DNA from: JBKJTP01 sp046590195
GTDB taxonomy: Bacteria; Bacteroidota; Ignavibacteria; Palsa-1295
Direction of reading: 5' to 3'
NCBI GenBank assembly: GCA_046590195.1
Contig: JBKJTP010000049.1
Span: 1-39,128, forward strand
DNA: 39,128 nucleotides
A program made the translations under genes and the position numbers. A model generated the notes under the pieces. It worked only from the letters and a program-made list of their open reading frames with translations. It was not told the origin of the DNA and did not search any database. Below, in pieces: positions 28,978 through 34,867 of the stretch (the first letter of the stretch is position 1; each line of letters begins with the position of its first letter).

Positions 28978-29835
28978 CATCTTCACTACAGGTGTGAGTT
29001 GCAAAGCGGGTAAGGGTAGGCGGATATGTGAGAGAATCTGCGCGATGATGCGCCAGGCTTTGCCTTCGATGGGCAGTCCGGTGAGATCGAGATCTGGTGC
29101 GATATAGATCTGCGTCGCACGCTGCAGGCCGCGCCGCTCGGGGAGCCACGCTGCTTCATCAATGTTTTGGACGCCGTGTCCGATCGCGAGGTTCAGCCAC
29201 GTTGGTGCAGTCGGAATGCTGAAGCTAAGCCAGAAGAACTGGCTCTCGTTGTCATCGAGGATGCTTGAATAGGCATGTCTTGCAGACGATGGCCATATCG
29301 ACATCTTGAACTGAGGCACATACTCTTCGCCGGCATAATGTCGAATGAGCGGCAACGATGCGCCGATAAGATCAGCGACTGCATCACCGGGTGAGAATCC
29401 ATAATACGCCTTGCCGCTCCTGAAGCCATCTTCGATCTCAACGATCAACTCCGTACCGAGTGCAAACCCAAATCCAAGCCACGCCGATGTGCCATCGCTA
29501 AGTCCTGCTTCGCGATAGCCAATCCTGATCAAGTCCGACGACATCGATGAGAACCATGCATGACCGAACTTGTCGTTGTGCATGGCGTATGGCGGGTCGC
29601 TTGAGAAGTGGAAGGGCACGCGCTCGTCGTTCTTCCAAAAGCTGGCGTAGTTCTGATAGAGCGCTCCGCCAAGTGTGATCGCAGGCAACAATGAAGCTGC
29701 TGCGATACCGAGCGCAGTGCTCGAGTCCTCATGCAGCATCGGTGCTTCCTGCGCTCGCACATCCTTCGCCAGCACAAAAAGCAAGAGGGACACGATCGCC
29801 GCGTCCCTCACTAACTTATGCACTTGCAACCGCAT
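28963..29835 (-). CDS. DUF2279-like exported protein
   Basis: The ATG at 29835 is chosen over an upstream start at 29874 because it lies one nt after the kbl stop, giving a coupled 290-residue product with a signal peptide (RDAAIVSLLLFVLAKDVRAQ). The AMHNDKFGHAWFSSMSSDLI segment carries the DKxGH signature of DUF2279/YfiM-like envelope proteins, and GFSPGDAVADLIGA is also typical. The C-terminal half has alternating patterns such as FFWLSFSIPTAPTWLNLAIG that could form beta-strands or membrane-facing helices. Function is unknown; an envelope location is likely. Confidence 0.75.
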   Translation of the reverse strand: MRLQVHKLVRDAAIVSLLLFVLAKDVRAQEAPMLHEDSSTALGIAAASLLPAITLGGALYQNYASFWKNDERVPFHFSSDPPYAMHNDKFGHAWFSSMSSDLIRIGYREAGLSDGTSAWLGFGFALGTELIVEIEDGFRSGKAYYGFSPGDAVADLIGASLPLIRHYAGEEYVPQFKMSIWPSSARHAYSSILDDNESQFFWLSFSIPTAPTWLNLAIGHGVQNIDEAAWLPERRGLQRATQIYIAPDLDLTGLPIEGKAWRIIAQILSHIRLPLPALQLTPVVKMHWLR

Positions 29836-29836
29836 C

Positions 29837-31051
29837 CTAAGCGACGGCCTCTGCCGCCTCCTTGATGACGCCAAGCTCCTTGCCGACCTTCATAAAGGCT
29901 TCGATCGCCTTATCGAGATGATGGCGCTCGTGAGCTGCGGAGATCTGCACGCGGATGCGAGCTTGTCCCTTTGCTACGACAGGGAAGAAGAAGCCGATGA
30001 CGTAGATGCCCTCGTCTAGCAGACGTGATGCCATCTTCTGTGCAAGCGGTGCATCATACAGCATGATCGGACAGATAGGGTGTACACCTGGCTTGATATC
30101 AAAGCCCGCTGCGGTCATCTTCTCGCGGAAGTAACTTGTATTCTGTTCGAGCTTATCGCGAAGATCGGTAGTCGATGAGAGCATGCGCAAGACCTCGAGC
30201 GCAGCACCTGCGATCGGAGGTGGCAGGGTGTTGCTAAAGAGATACGGACGTGAACGCTGGCGAAGCATCTCGATGATCTCCTTGCGGCCCGATGTGAAGC
30301 CTCCTGCAGCCCCACCAAGTGCCTTGCCGAGCGTCGAGGTGATGATGTCGATACGTCCGATGACGTTTTCATACTCGATCGAGCCGCGGCCGGTCTTGCC
30401 GACAAAGCCAGTTGCATGGCTATCATCGACCATCACAAGCGCGTCGTACTTATCTGCGAGATCGCAGATCGCACTAAGCTTCGCAATATCACCATCCATC
30501 GAGAAAACGCCATCGGTCACGATGACACGGCGGCGCTGTGCCTGTGAGTCCTTCAGTGCCTGCTCGAGCTCCTCCATGTTGGAGTGCTTGTAGCGGTAAC
30601 GCTTTGCCTTTGAGAGACGGACACCATCGATGATCGAAGCGTGATTGAGCTCGTCGGAGATGATCGCATCCTCTTCGCCGAAGAGCGGCTCGAAGATTCC
30701 GCCGTTCGCATCGAAGCAAGCGACGTAGAGGATCGTGTCCTCAGTGCCAAGGAATGTCGAGACCTCGTGCTCGAGCTCCTTGTGCAGATCCTGCGTACCG
30801 CAAATGAAGCGTACGCTCGACATGCCGTAGCCGTGAGTGTTGAGAGCATTATGTGCAGCCTCCACAACGCGTGGATGCGAAGACAAGCCAAGATAGTTAT
30901 TCGCGCAGAAATTAAGCACTGTCTTGTCCGAGCCCTGCACCTTGATCTCTACGCCCTGCTCGGTCGCGATGACACGCTCTTTCTTGAACAGACCTGACTC
31001 TTCGATGGCCGCAAGCTCCTTCTGGAGCTCTTCCTTCACCTTGCCGTACAT
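29837..31051 (-). CDS. kbl: Glycine C-acetyltransferase (2-amino-3-ketobutyrate CoA ligase)
   Basis: The 404-residue PLP enzyme of the alpha-oxoamine synthase family is very close to Kbl, which interconverts 2-amino-3-oxobutyrate plus CoA and glycine plus acetyl-CoA in threonine breakdown. Visible features are NFCANNYLGLSSHP near 47-60, GYGMSSVRFICGTQDLHKEL near 84-103, VMVDDSHATGFVG near 206-218 and the PLP lysine K243 in TSTLGKALGG. Length matches the family (about 395-400). No threonine dehydrogenase is adjacent. It lies 44 nt downstream of mtnN in the same direction. Confidence 0.93.
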   Translation of the reverse strand: MYGKVKEELQKELAAIEESGLFKKERVIATEQGVEIKVQGSDKTVLNFCANNYLGLSSHPRVVEAAHNALNTHGYGMSSVRFICGTQDLHKELEHEVSTFLGTEDTILYVACFDANGGIFEPLFGEEDAIISDELNHASIIDGVRLSKAKRYRYKHSNMEELEQALKDSQAQRRRVIVTDGVFSMDGDIAKLSAICDLADKYDALVMVDDSHATGFVGKTGRGSIEYENVIGRIDIITSTLGKALGGAAGGFTSGRKEIIEMLRQRSRPYLFSNTLPPPIAGAALEVLRMLSSTTDLRDKLEQNTSYFREKMTAAGFDIKPGVHPICPIMLYDAPLAQKMASRLLDEGIYVIGFFFPVVAKGQARIRVQISAAHERHHLDKAIEAFMKVGKELGVIKEAAEAVA

Positions 31052-31095
31052 AGTTTTCTATTAAGCTTTTTGCGAGTAAACCCTGTGGTTTTCCC

Positions 31096-31845
31096 TTAGA
31101 GTAATTTGAGCAAGTTCTTAACAATCCCGTGCGAGTAATAACTCGCTACCTGTTCGACGAATTTGGGGAAATCGACGTGCGCCGAGTGATCGGCATTGTC
31201 CGAGATCGAGCGAATGACGATGACAGGCACGTTGTGCTCGAAGGCCACCTGCGCGACTGCAGCGCCCTCCATCTCAACGCAAGCGATTCCCTCGATCTCT
31301 TCGCGCATTTCTGTCAACTTCTCTGCACTTCCGATAAATTGATCGCCGCTCGCGATCGTGCCGACGTGCAGCCGAGGCGACTTGATCTCGAATGGCGCAA
31401 GATGTGCGGCGAGATCGGTGTCCTGATCGAGGAAGTCCCTGGAAGCTTGCTGTGTCAGTTTGACATGCTTGGGCTCGACATCGAAGTACTTGCGGCCGAG
31501 CCCCGGCACTTCGAACTTCTCGAAAAGACGGGACGCTGTGACATCCATGTCGTGCTGGATCAAGCGGTCCGCGATGACGACGTCGCCGATCTTGATCTCC
31601 TGACGCGCGGAGCCGGCAACGCCGGTGAAGATCAGCAACTCGCAACCCATGCGGTCGATCATCGTTGTCGCAGTGGAGGCCGCAGCGACCTTTCCCCACT
31701 TCGAGAACGCAAGCACGACCTGCTTACCCCATAGCTCACCACGATAGTAAGTCTTGCCACCAGCAACCTCCTTATGCTCCAAGCGCATCTCTTCGACGAG
31801 GTGATGTACCTCCTCGATCATCGCGCCCATGATACCGATCTTCAT
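31096..31845 (-). CDS. mtnN: 5'-methylthioadenosine/S-adenosylhomocysteine nucleosidase
   Basis: The 249-residue protein hydrolyses MTA and SAH to adenine plus the thioribose product, recycling SAM waste. It begins MKIGIMGAMIEEV with the catalytic acid Glu12, has FTGVAGSARQEIKIGDVVIA near 73-92, VEMEGAAVAQV with Glu183 at 180-190 and ISDNAD with Asp206, all matching the known MTAN active site. It starts eight nt after the preceding gene's stop, so it is in an operon with the TPP enzyme. It may serve the methionine cycle encoded at 34.9-38.2 kb. Confidence 0.93.
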   Translation of the reverse strand: MKIGIMGAMIEEVHHLVEEMRLEHKEVAGGKTYYRGELWGKQVVLAFSKWGKVAAASTATTMIDRMGCELLIFTGVAGSARQEIKIGDVVIADRLIQHDMDVTASRLFEKFEVPGLGRKYFDVEPKHVKLTQQASRDFLDQDTDLAAHLAPFEIKSPRLHVGTIASGDQFIGSAEKLTEMREEIEGIACVEMEGAAVAQVAFEHNVPVIVIRSISDNADHSAHVDFPKFVEQVASYYSHGIVKNLLKLL

Positions 31846-31852
31846 ACTCTGA

Positions 31853-32992
31853 TCAAAATGTTGCTAGTATGACACGAAGCTCAATTGCCCCACTTGCTTC
31901 ATGCAAAACACTTCTCATACTATCTGCATCGTTCACGTTCATCCTGCGAACATACAGATCGTAGCCTGAAAGCAACCGATCGAGATGTGCAAGATCAAGC
32001 GATTGTCCGCCAGTAGTTTGGGCTTTGCCATTGGCGTAGATCAATACCTTGAGTGGGATATTGCGTTCGATCGCTTCGATGAGGCCAAGATGTCCGGCAG
32101 CGATGAAGGAGAAATCTCCGGTGAAAGCCCACGACCGCTTCTTTCCAGCGAGGTAAGCCCCCATGGCAAGCGGTAGCGAGCCGCCCATGTACGTCGCGGC
32201 GCTGACAATGTTGTAGGGAGGAAATGCCGAGAGCGTTGATACGCCGGCATCGCCGTTGACAAAGTCGAATGCAATTTCCTTGAAGACATCGAATACTGGT
32301 AGATACGGTTCGACAGCCTTAAGATACGCAGGAGGAAGTGACTCGCTTAAGCTTTTGATCTCCGGAATACCAGGATGTGGATCGTCATTCAGCTTCCATT
32401 GAAGAAGCTTGTACTGGTGCTCTGCGAAGATAGGTGTAACGAGGTGCTGCGCAATATTTCGAGCGTAGCCCTCTGTTAGCGGCTCGATATGAGTTGGTCT
32501 GTGCTCTATCTCTTTTGAGATCTCGTCAGCATCTATGACGAGGCAATAGGGAAGACCATCGAACTCCGAATCCTGGAAGACATCCGTAAGATCTGCGAGC
32601 AGTGTCGCGGCAGTGGTGCGCTTGTAGGGGATCCTGCAGCCGTAAAGGATCGGATCGATCTCAAAGATATTATCCGAGTGCTTACCCGTCTTGTCGTCGA
32701 ACAGGATCGTGACGAACGAAGCTGTCGTACCGCACGACAGTGAATCGATAACGCTGTTCATCGCTTTGATGAAGCCGTGCGTCTTGATCAGGCAGCATGA
32801 TCGCGTCCCCACGAGTGCTGCGCCGTGAGCGATGGTATATGCCACTTCCTCGTGGAAAGAGATCGGATGTGATCCGGTGGATTGCGATCGGAATGCATCA
32901 AACGTCTGCGTCCCGCCATGCCCGGGGACGTGCGTGACGACTTCAACATTCAGATCGATAAGCGAGCGAGCAATGACCTCAGCAATTGTCAT
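31853..32992 (-). CDS. Thiamine-diphosphate enzyme, IorA-like without ferredoxin domain
   Basis: The 379-residue protein has both halves of a TPP enzyme. An N-terminal PYR-like domain carries HVPGHGGTQTFDAF and the presumed activating Glu in SFHEEVAYTIAHGAAL (about 45-60). A C-terminal PP domain carries the cofactor motif GDFSFIAAGHLGLIEAIERN with the metal-binding Asn321 in IYANGKAQTTGGQ. The last stretch resembles indolepyruvate:ferredoxin oxidoreductase alpha, but the protein is much shorter and lacks that subunit's cysteine-rich ferredoxin domain; phosphonopyruvate/sulfopyruvate decarboxylase-like enzymes are an alternative. It leads an operon with mtnN and kbl. Substrate unknown. Confidence 0.7.
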   Translation of the reverse strand: MTIAEVIARSLIDLNVEVVTHVPGHGGTQTFDAFRSQSTGSHPISFHEEVAYTIAHGAALVGTRSCCLIKTHGFIKAMNSVIDSLSCGTTASFVTILFDDKTGKHSDNIFEIDPILYGCRIPYKRTTAATLLADLTDVFQDSEFDGLPYCLVIDADEISKEIEHRPTHIEPLTEGYARNIAQHLVTPIFAEHQYKLLQWKLNDDPHPGIPEIKSLSESLPPAYLKAVEPYLPVFDVFKEIAFDFVNGDAGVSTLSAFPPYNIVSAATYMGGSLPLAMGAYLAGKKRSWAFTGDFSFIAAGHLGLIEAIERNIPLKVLIYANGKAQTTGGQSLDLAHLDRLLSGYDLYVRRMNVNDADSMRSVLHEASGAIELRVILATF

Positions 32993-32996
32993 GGCT

Positions 32997-33004
32997 CAAA
33001 AATA
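32997..33004 (-). promoter_or_regulatory. Promoter -7 candidate TATTTTTG before the TPP-enzyme gene
   Basis: The minus strand reads TATTTTTG four nt before the ATG at 32992. It is the same octamer and almost the same spacing as at 13716, again implying a very short or absent leader. Confidence 0.42.
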
Positions 33005-33025
33005 CGGCGCGATATCAGGAGAGGC

Positions 33026-33598
33026 TCAAAGCGTCACCTGGATCTGGTAGTAATTGTACGGGTAGGTGACGAACCAGCAGCGCCATGCCCGCATGAATTC
33101 CTCCCACCCAATGCGGATATTCTTGCCCCACGTTGCTACGGACACGCCCTCGTCGTCATAGCCAAATACGATGCACCAGTGCAGCGTGAAGCGTCCGCCG
33201 AGATTCGCAGTGTGTGTGTCGATCAGCACTACGACTGGTTGACCCGAGCGAACATGCGTTTCGAGCTTTTCTCTTGCGATCGTTGCTGATCGGAACGGCG
33301 TATGGACGATCTCCTGAAAGGGGATGTCGTACGCGACTAATGCCTTCTTGATCTGACTACGAACCGTGAGAGTGTTCTTGAGCAACCAATTTGGTCCGAA
33401 ATCGCGAAGGACTTCGGCAACGATCTTCTCAGGATGGAAGTGACTCTGATGATCAGAGCAGACATGGTCACGCTCAATGCCGTACGGATCCTTGCCGCTA
33501 TGATCGAGCAGCGTAGCTATCACAGCCTGGCCGCATGTGTTACTCGGCTGCTCCGCAAAGTTATCGTAATTAAAGTAGGAGTGAGGGCCGTGATACAT
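33026..33598 (-). CDS. C39-like papain-fold peptidase
   Basis: The 190-residue protein matches C39-like cysteine peptidases (Peptidase_C39_2 type). The nucleophile motif NTCGQAVIATLL puts Cys22 at the head of a helix, and GRFTLHWCIVFGYDDEGVSV carries the catalytic His140. The third residue is probably Asn160 (WGKN). A PVVVLIDTHTANLG strand precedes the His as in the family. There is no signal peptide or ABC-transporter domain, so it is a stand-alone, apparently cytosolic enzyme. It lies 33 nt upstream of the TPP gene but has its own promoter-like octamer. The substrate is unknown; bacteriocin-leader processing cannot be claimed. Confidence 0.7.
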   Translation of the reverse strand: MYHGPHSYFNYDNFAEQPSNTCGQAVIATLLDHSGKDPYGIERDHVCSDHQSHFHPEKIVAEVLRDFGPNWLLKNTLTVRSQIKKALVAYDIPFQEIVHTPFRSATIAREKLETHVRSGQPVVVLIDTHTANLGGRFTLHWCIVFGYDDEGVSVATWGKNIRIGWEEFMRAWRCWFVTYPYNYYQIQVTL

Positions 33599-33617
33599 TA
33601 ATGGAGTATTTCACACG

Positions 33618-33625
33618 CAAAAATA
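33618..33625 (-). promoter_or_regulatory. Promoter -7 candidate TATTTTTG before the C39-like gene
   Basis: The minus strand reads TATTTTTG 19 nt before the ATG at 33598. The large hairpin at 33626-33682 begins at the next base upstream, covering the place a -33 element would occupy. The same T-run could instead serve as the tail of a minus-strand terminator. Confidence 0.4.
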
Positions 33626-33682
33626 CACAACCGGAGAACTCGCGCCGTAATAGTACGGACTCGTGGAGTTGCTCCGGTCGTG
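33626..33682. repeat. 57-nt compound hairpin between the small gene and the C39-like gene
   Basis: From outside inwards, CAC/GTG, ACCGGAG/CTCCGGT, AACTC/GAGTT (one bulged G) and CCGTA/TACGG pair around an ATAG loop. On the minus strand it is followed by TGTGTATTTTTG, so an intrinsic terminator for the 75-residue gene, an operator for the C39-like gene and a palindromic repeat element are all possible. Confidence 0.6.
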
Positions 33683-33754
33683 ATATAATACTTCTGTCGT
33701 GACCGCCGCTAGATCGATTGCGATCTGTGCGACGAAGTTGATGGCTAACCCGAT

Positions 33755-33982
33755 CTAGGGCTGCATCTTCCCGCGGACCTTGCCGTCGATACCTAGCTTT
33801 TCGGTTAATCCCGAGGTATAACCGGCTGTGCCTATTGCGACTACACCTAGTGTGATCTTTGCCCATAGAGGCATCTTCACGCGGGATAGTGCTGCGAGCC
33901 CGAGCTTCACCATAAGTGATTTGCTCTGTTTGCTCTTCTTGCGGCGCGGTGTTGTTCTTTTATAAGCTGTTTTGCGTCTCAT
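33755..33982 (-). CDS. Small basic single-pass membrane protein, hypothetical
   Basis: The 75-residue frame from ATG 33982 to TAG gives an N-terminus rich in Arg and Lys (RRKTAYKRTTPRRKKSKQSK), then a hydrophobic stretch at about 38-59 (PLWAKITLGVVAIGTAGYTS) and a short polar tail. No family was recognised. It stands alone between hairpins in AT-rich sequence, with no Shine-Dalgarno; TAATTTTA about 20 nt upstream is only near the -7 consensus. The basic tail could contact nucleic acid or lipid head groups. Coding status is likely but not proven. Confidence 0.5.
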   Translation of the reverse strand: MRRKTAYKRTTPRRKKSKQSKSLMVKLGLAALSRVKMPLWAKITLGVVAIGTAGYTSGLTEKLGIDGKVRGKMQP

Positions 33983-34160
33983 GATAGCGTTGGATAATGT
34001 TAAAATTAGAGTCTATATCGATCTGATAATGGCCAATGGTGGCCGTATAGGGATAGAATTGATCTATTATTGTAGTCTGATAAGTTATACTCCTAATAGT
34101 AGGAGCGATAATAGTACTGCCCGAATATTGTCAAAAAACGATATGCAGTACTTATGCTCA
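33983..34160. other. AT-rich gene-free stretch with two tetraloop hairpins
   Basis: No coding frame is convincing. GGCCA-ATGG-TGGCC at 34031-34044 and CTCCTA-ATAG-TAGGAG at 34090-34105 form short perfect stems with 4-nt loops. TAATAGTA occurs at 34094 and 34109, and a third time in the loop of the hairpin at 33648. The base composition is clearly lower in GC than in the flanking genes. Confidence 0.5.
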
Positions 34161-34195
34161 AGTGCCGTGCCAAAAGCACAACGGAGCTACAAGAA

Positions 34196-34307
34196 GTCGG
34201 AGAGGTGGCCCGAGGCCCGGGTGGAAAAGCTTCCTTTGGCCGGAACGCCCACCTCCCCAAAAGCGGTTATTCGGGCGCAAGTTAGCAGGGGAAACTCGGC
34301 TCACGAC
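34196..34307 (+). other. GC-rich foldable segment, possible unidentified structured RNA
   Basis: Nested pairings can be drawn: GTC/GAC, GTG/CAC and CCGAG/CTCGG close the ends, and GCCCG (34215-34219) with CGGGC (34272-34276) and GGTGG with CCACC lie inside. GGAGAGGTGG can alternatively pair with CCACCTCCCC at 9 of 10 positions. It ends ten nt before the tRNA. I found no RNase P, tmRNA, SRP or riboswitch core in it. A GC-rich non-coding spacer is the null explanation. Confidence 0.25.
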
Positions 34308-34316
34308 CCATATGGA

Positions 34317-34398
34317 GGAAGGCTCGCATAATGGTATTGCAGCAGTCTTGAAAACTGCCGGCCGCAAGGCCATCAGAGTTCGACTCTCTGGCCTTCCG
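34317..34398 (+). tRNA. tRNA-Ser(TGA)
   Basis: A complete 82-nt cloverleaf: acceptor GGAAGGC/GCCTTCC, a 3-bp D stem GCA/TGC with GG in its loop, anticodon stem GCAGT/ACTGC with loop CTTGAAA (anticodon TGA at 34349-34351), a long variable arm GGCC-GCAA-GGCC, T stem CAGAG/CTCTG with loop TTCGACT, and discriminator G at 34398. CCA is not encoded. The long variable arm and the anticodon fix serine, decoding UCA and probably other UCN codons. The D stem is shorter than in the common bacterial tRNA-Ser. Confidence 0.95.
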
Positions 34399-34425
34399 CT
34401 TCGATCTCTGTTTTTCAGAGAGCAC

Positions 34426-34452
34426 AAAAGCCGCGTAATTACGCGGCTTTTT
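34426..34452 (+). terminator. Intrinsic terminator after tRNA-Ser
   Basis: AAAAGCCGCG, loop TAAT, and ATTACGCGGCTTTTT form an almost fully palindromic GC-rich stem with A-run on the left and T-run on the right, so it can work in both directions. A weaker TCTCTG-T5-CAGAGA hairpin lies between it and the tRNA (34405-34421). Confidence 0.9.
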
Positions 34453-34521
34453 CGTTTGTGCGAAACTTTCGACACTGTTCTGAGAGTTTATTCACCGAAC
34501 TCGCATCCTAAACCGTGTGAG

Positions 34522-34646
34522 TTGACTCATCAAGAACAGCCGAGGGACAGGCCCGTAGAAGCTGTAGCAACCGTTGGGATCCCGAGCATCGTGCTCGCCC
34601 AAGCCTAGGTGCTAATTCCTGCCAGAAGCTTGAGATCATTTTTCAA
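34522..34646 (+). promoter_or_regulatory. SAM-I (S-box) riboswitch upstream of metB-metX-hom
   Basis: The conserved S-box blocks occur in order: CTCATCAAGA, GAGGGACAGGCCC, GAAGC-GTAGCAACC and AGGTGCTAATTCC. P2 is ACAGC/GCTGT (34536-34540 with 34561-34565). P3 is TTGGG/CCCAA topped by CGAGCA-TCG-TGCTCG (34583-34597). P1 is imperfect: ATC/GAT plus TTGA/TCAA with an internal loop. The 3' strand can alternatively form the hairpin GCTTGA/TCAAGC (34628-34648), a plausible switching partner. SAM binding should lower expression of the downstream methionine genes. Confidence 0.95.
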
Positions 34647-34727
34647 GCACTATGGAAAGATGAGCCGAAGGTATTGCCGAGAGTAAGTCGTGCAGAGCAC
34701 CATCGATGGTCACGCATGCATCAACGT

Positions 34728-34766
34728 ATCCTATTCGGTCTCTTTCCGGATAGGATCTTTTCATTT
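34728..34766 (+). terminator. Terminator or attenuator between the SAM riboswitch and metB
   Basis: ATCCTATTCGG pairs with CCGGATAGGAT over 11 bp (one T-G wobble) around a 7-nt loop and is followed by CTTTTCATTT. It lies about 80 nt after the riboswitch core and 101 nt before metB. It is well placed to be the transcriptional output of the switch, though the antiterminator partner was not identified. Confidence 0.75.
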
Positions 34767-34834
34767 AAAGACCTTCCGCGAAGAAGATTACCGACAAGGA
34801 GCAAGGCAACACCTGAAGTGCTGAAAGCTTGGTG

Positions 34835-34863
34835 AGTTGAGCGTATGTATATAACACTCAACT
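34835..34863 (+). repeat. Hairpin directly before the metB start
   Basis: AGTTGAG and CTCAACT pair perfectly (7 bp, 15-nt loop) and end four nt before the ATG at 34868, covering the ribosome landing site. AGTTGA also occurs at the 5' edge of the riboswitch (about 34520-34525), so the right arm could pair there instead. This suggests, but does not show, a second translational layer of control. Confidence 0.45.
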
Positions 34864-34867
34864 TGCA

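Noticed and set aside
34196..34307. SRP (4.5S) RNA candidate from its position beside tRNA-Ser
   Set aside because: The conserved apical GGAAGG...AGCAGC tip is absent on both strands.
34196..34320. Possible second tRNA-Ser, because GGAGAGGTGGCCCGAG resembles a tRNA-Ser 5' half
   Set aside because: There is no matching T arm or acceptor 3' strand; the downstream anticodon and T arms pair fully with GGAAGGC at 34317 instead.
33972..34331. Open plus-strand frame of 119 codons
   Set aside because: It overlaps the hairpin region and the start of the tRNA, with no recognisable domain; the opposite-strand 75-residue frame is better supported.
34162..34608. Open plus-strand frame of 148 codons
   Set aside because: It runs through the tRNA-Ser, the terminator and most of the SAM riboswitch and has no protein-like pattern.
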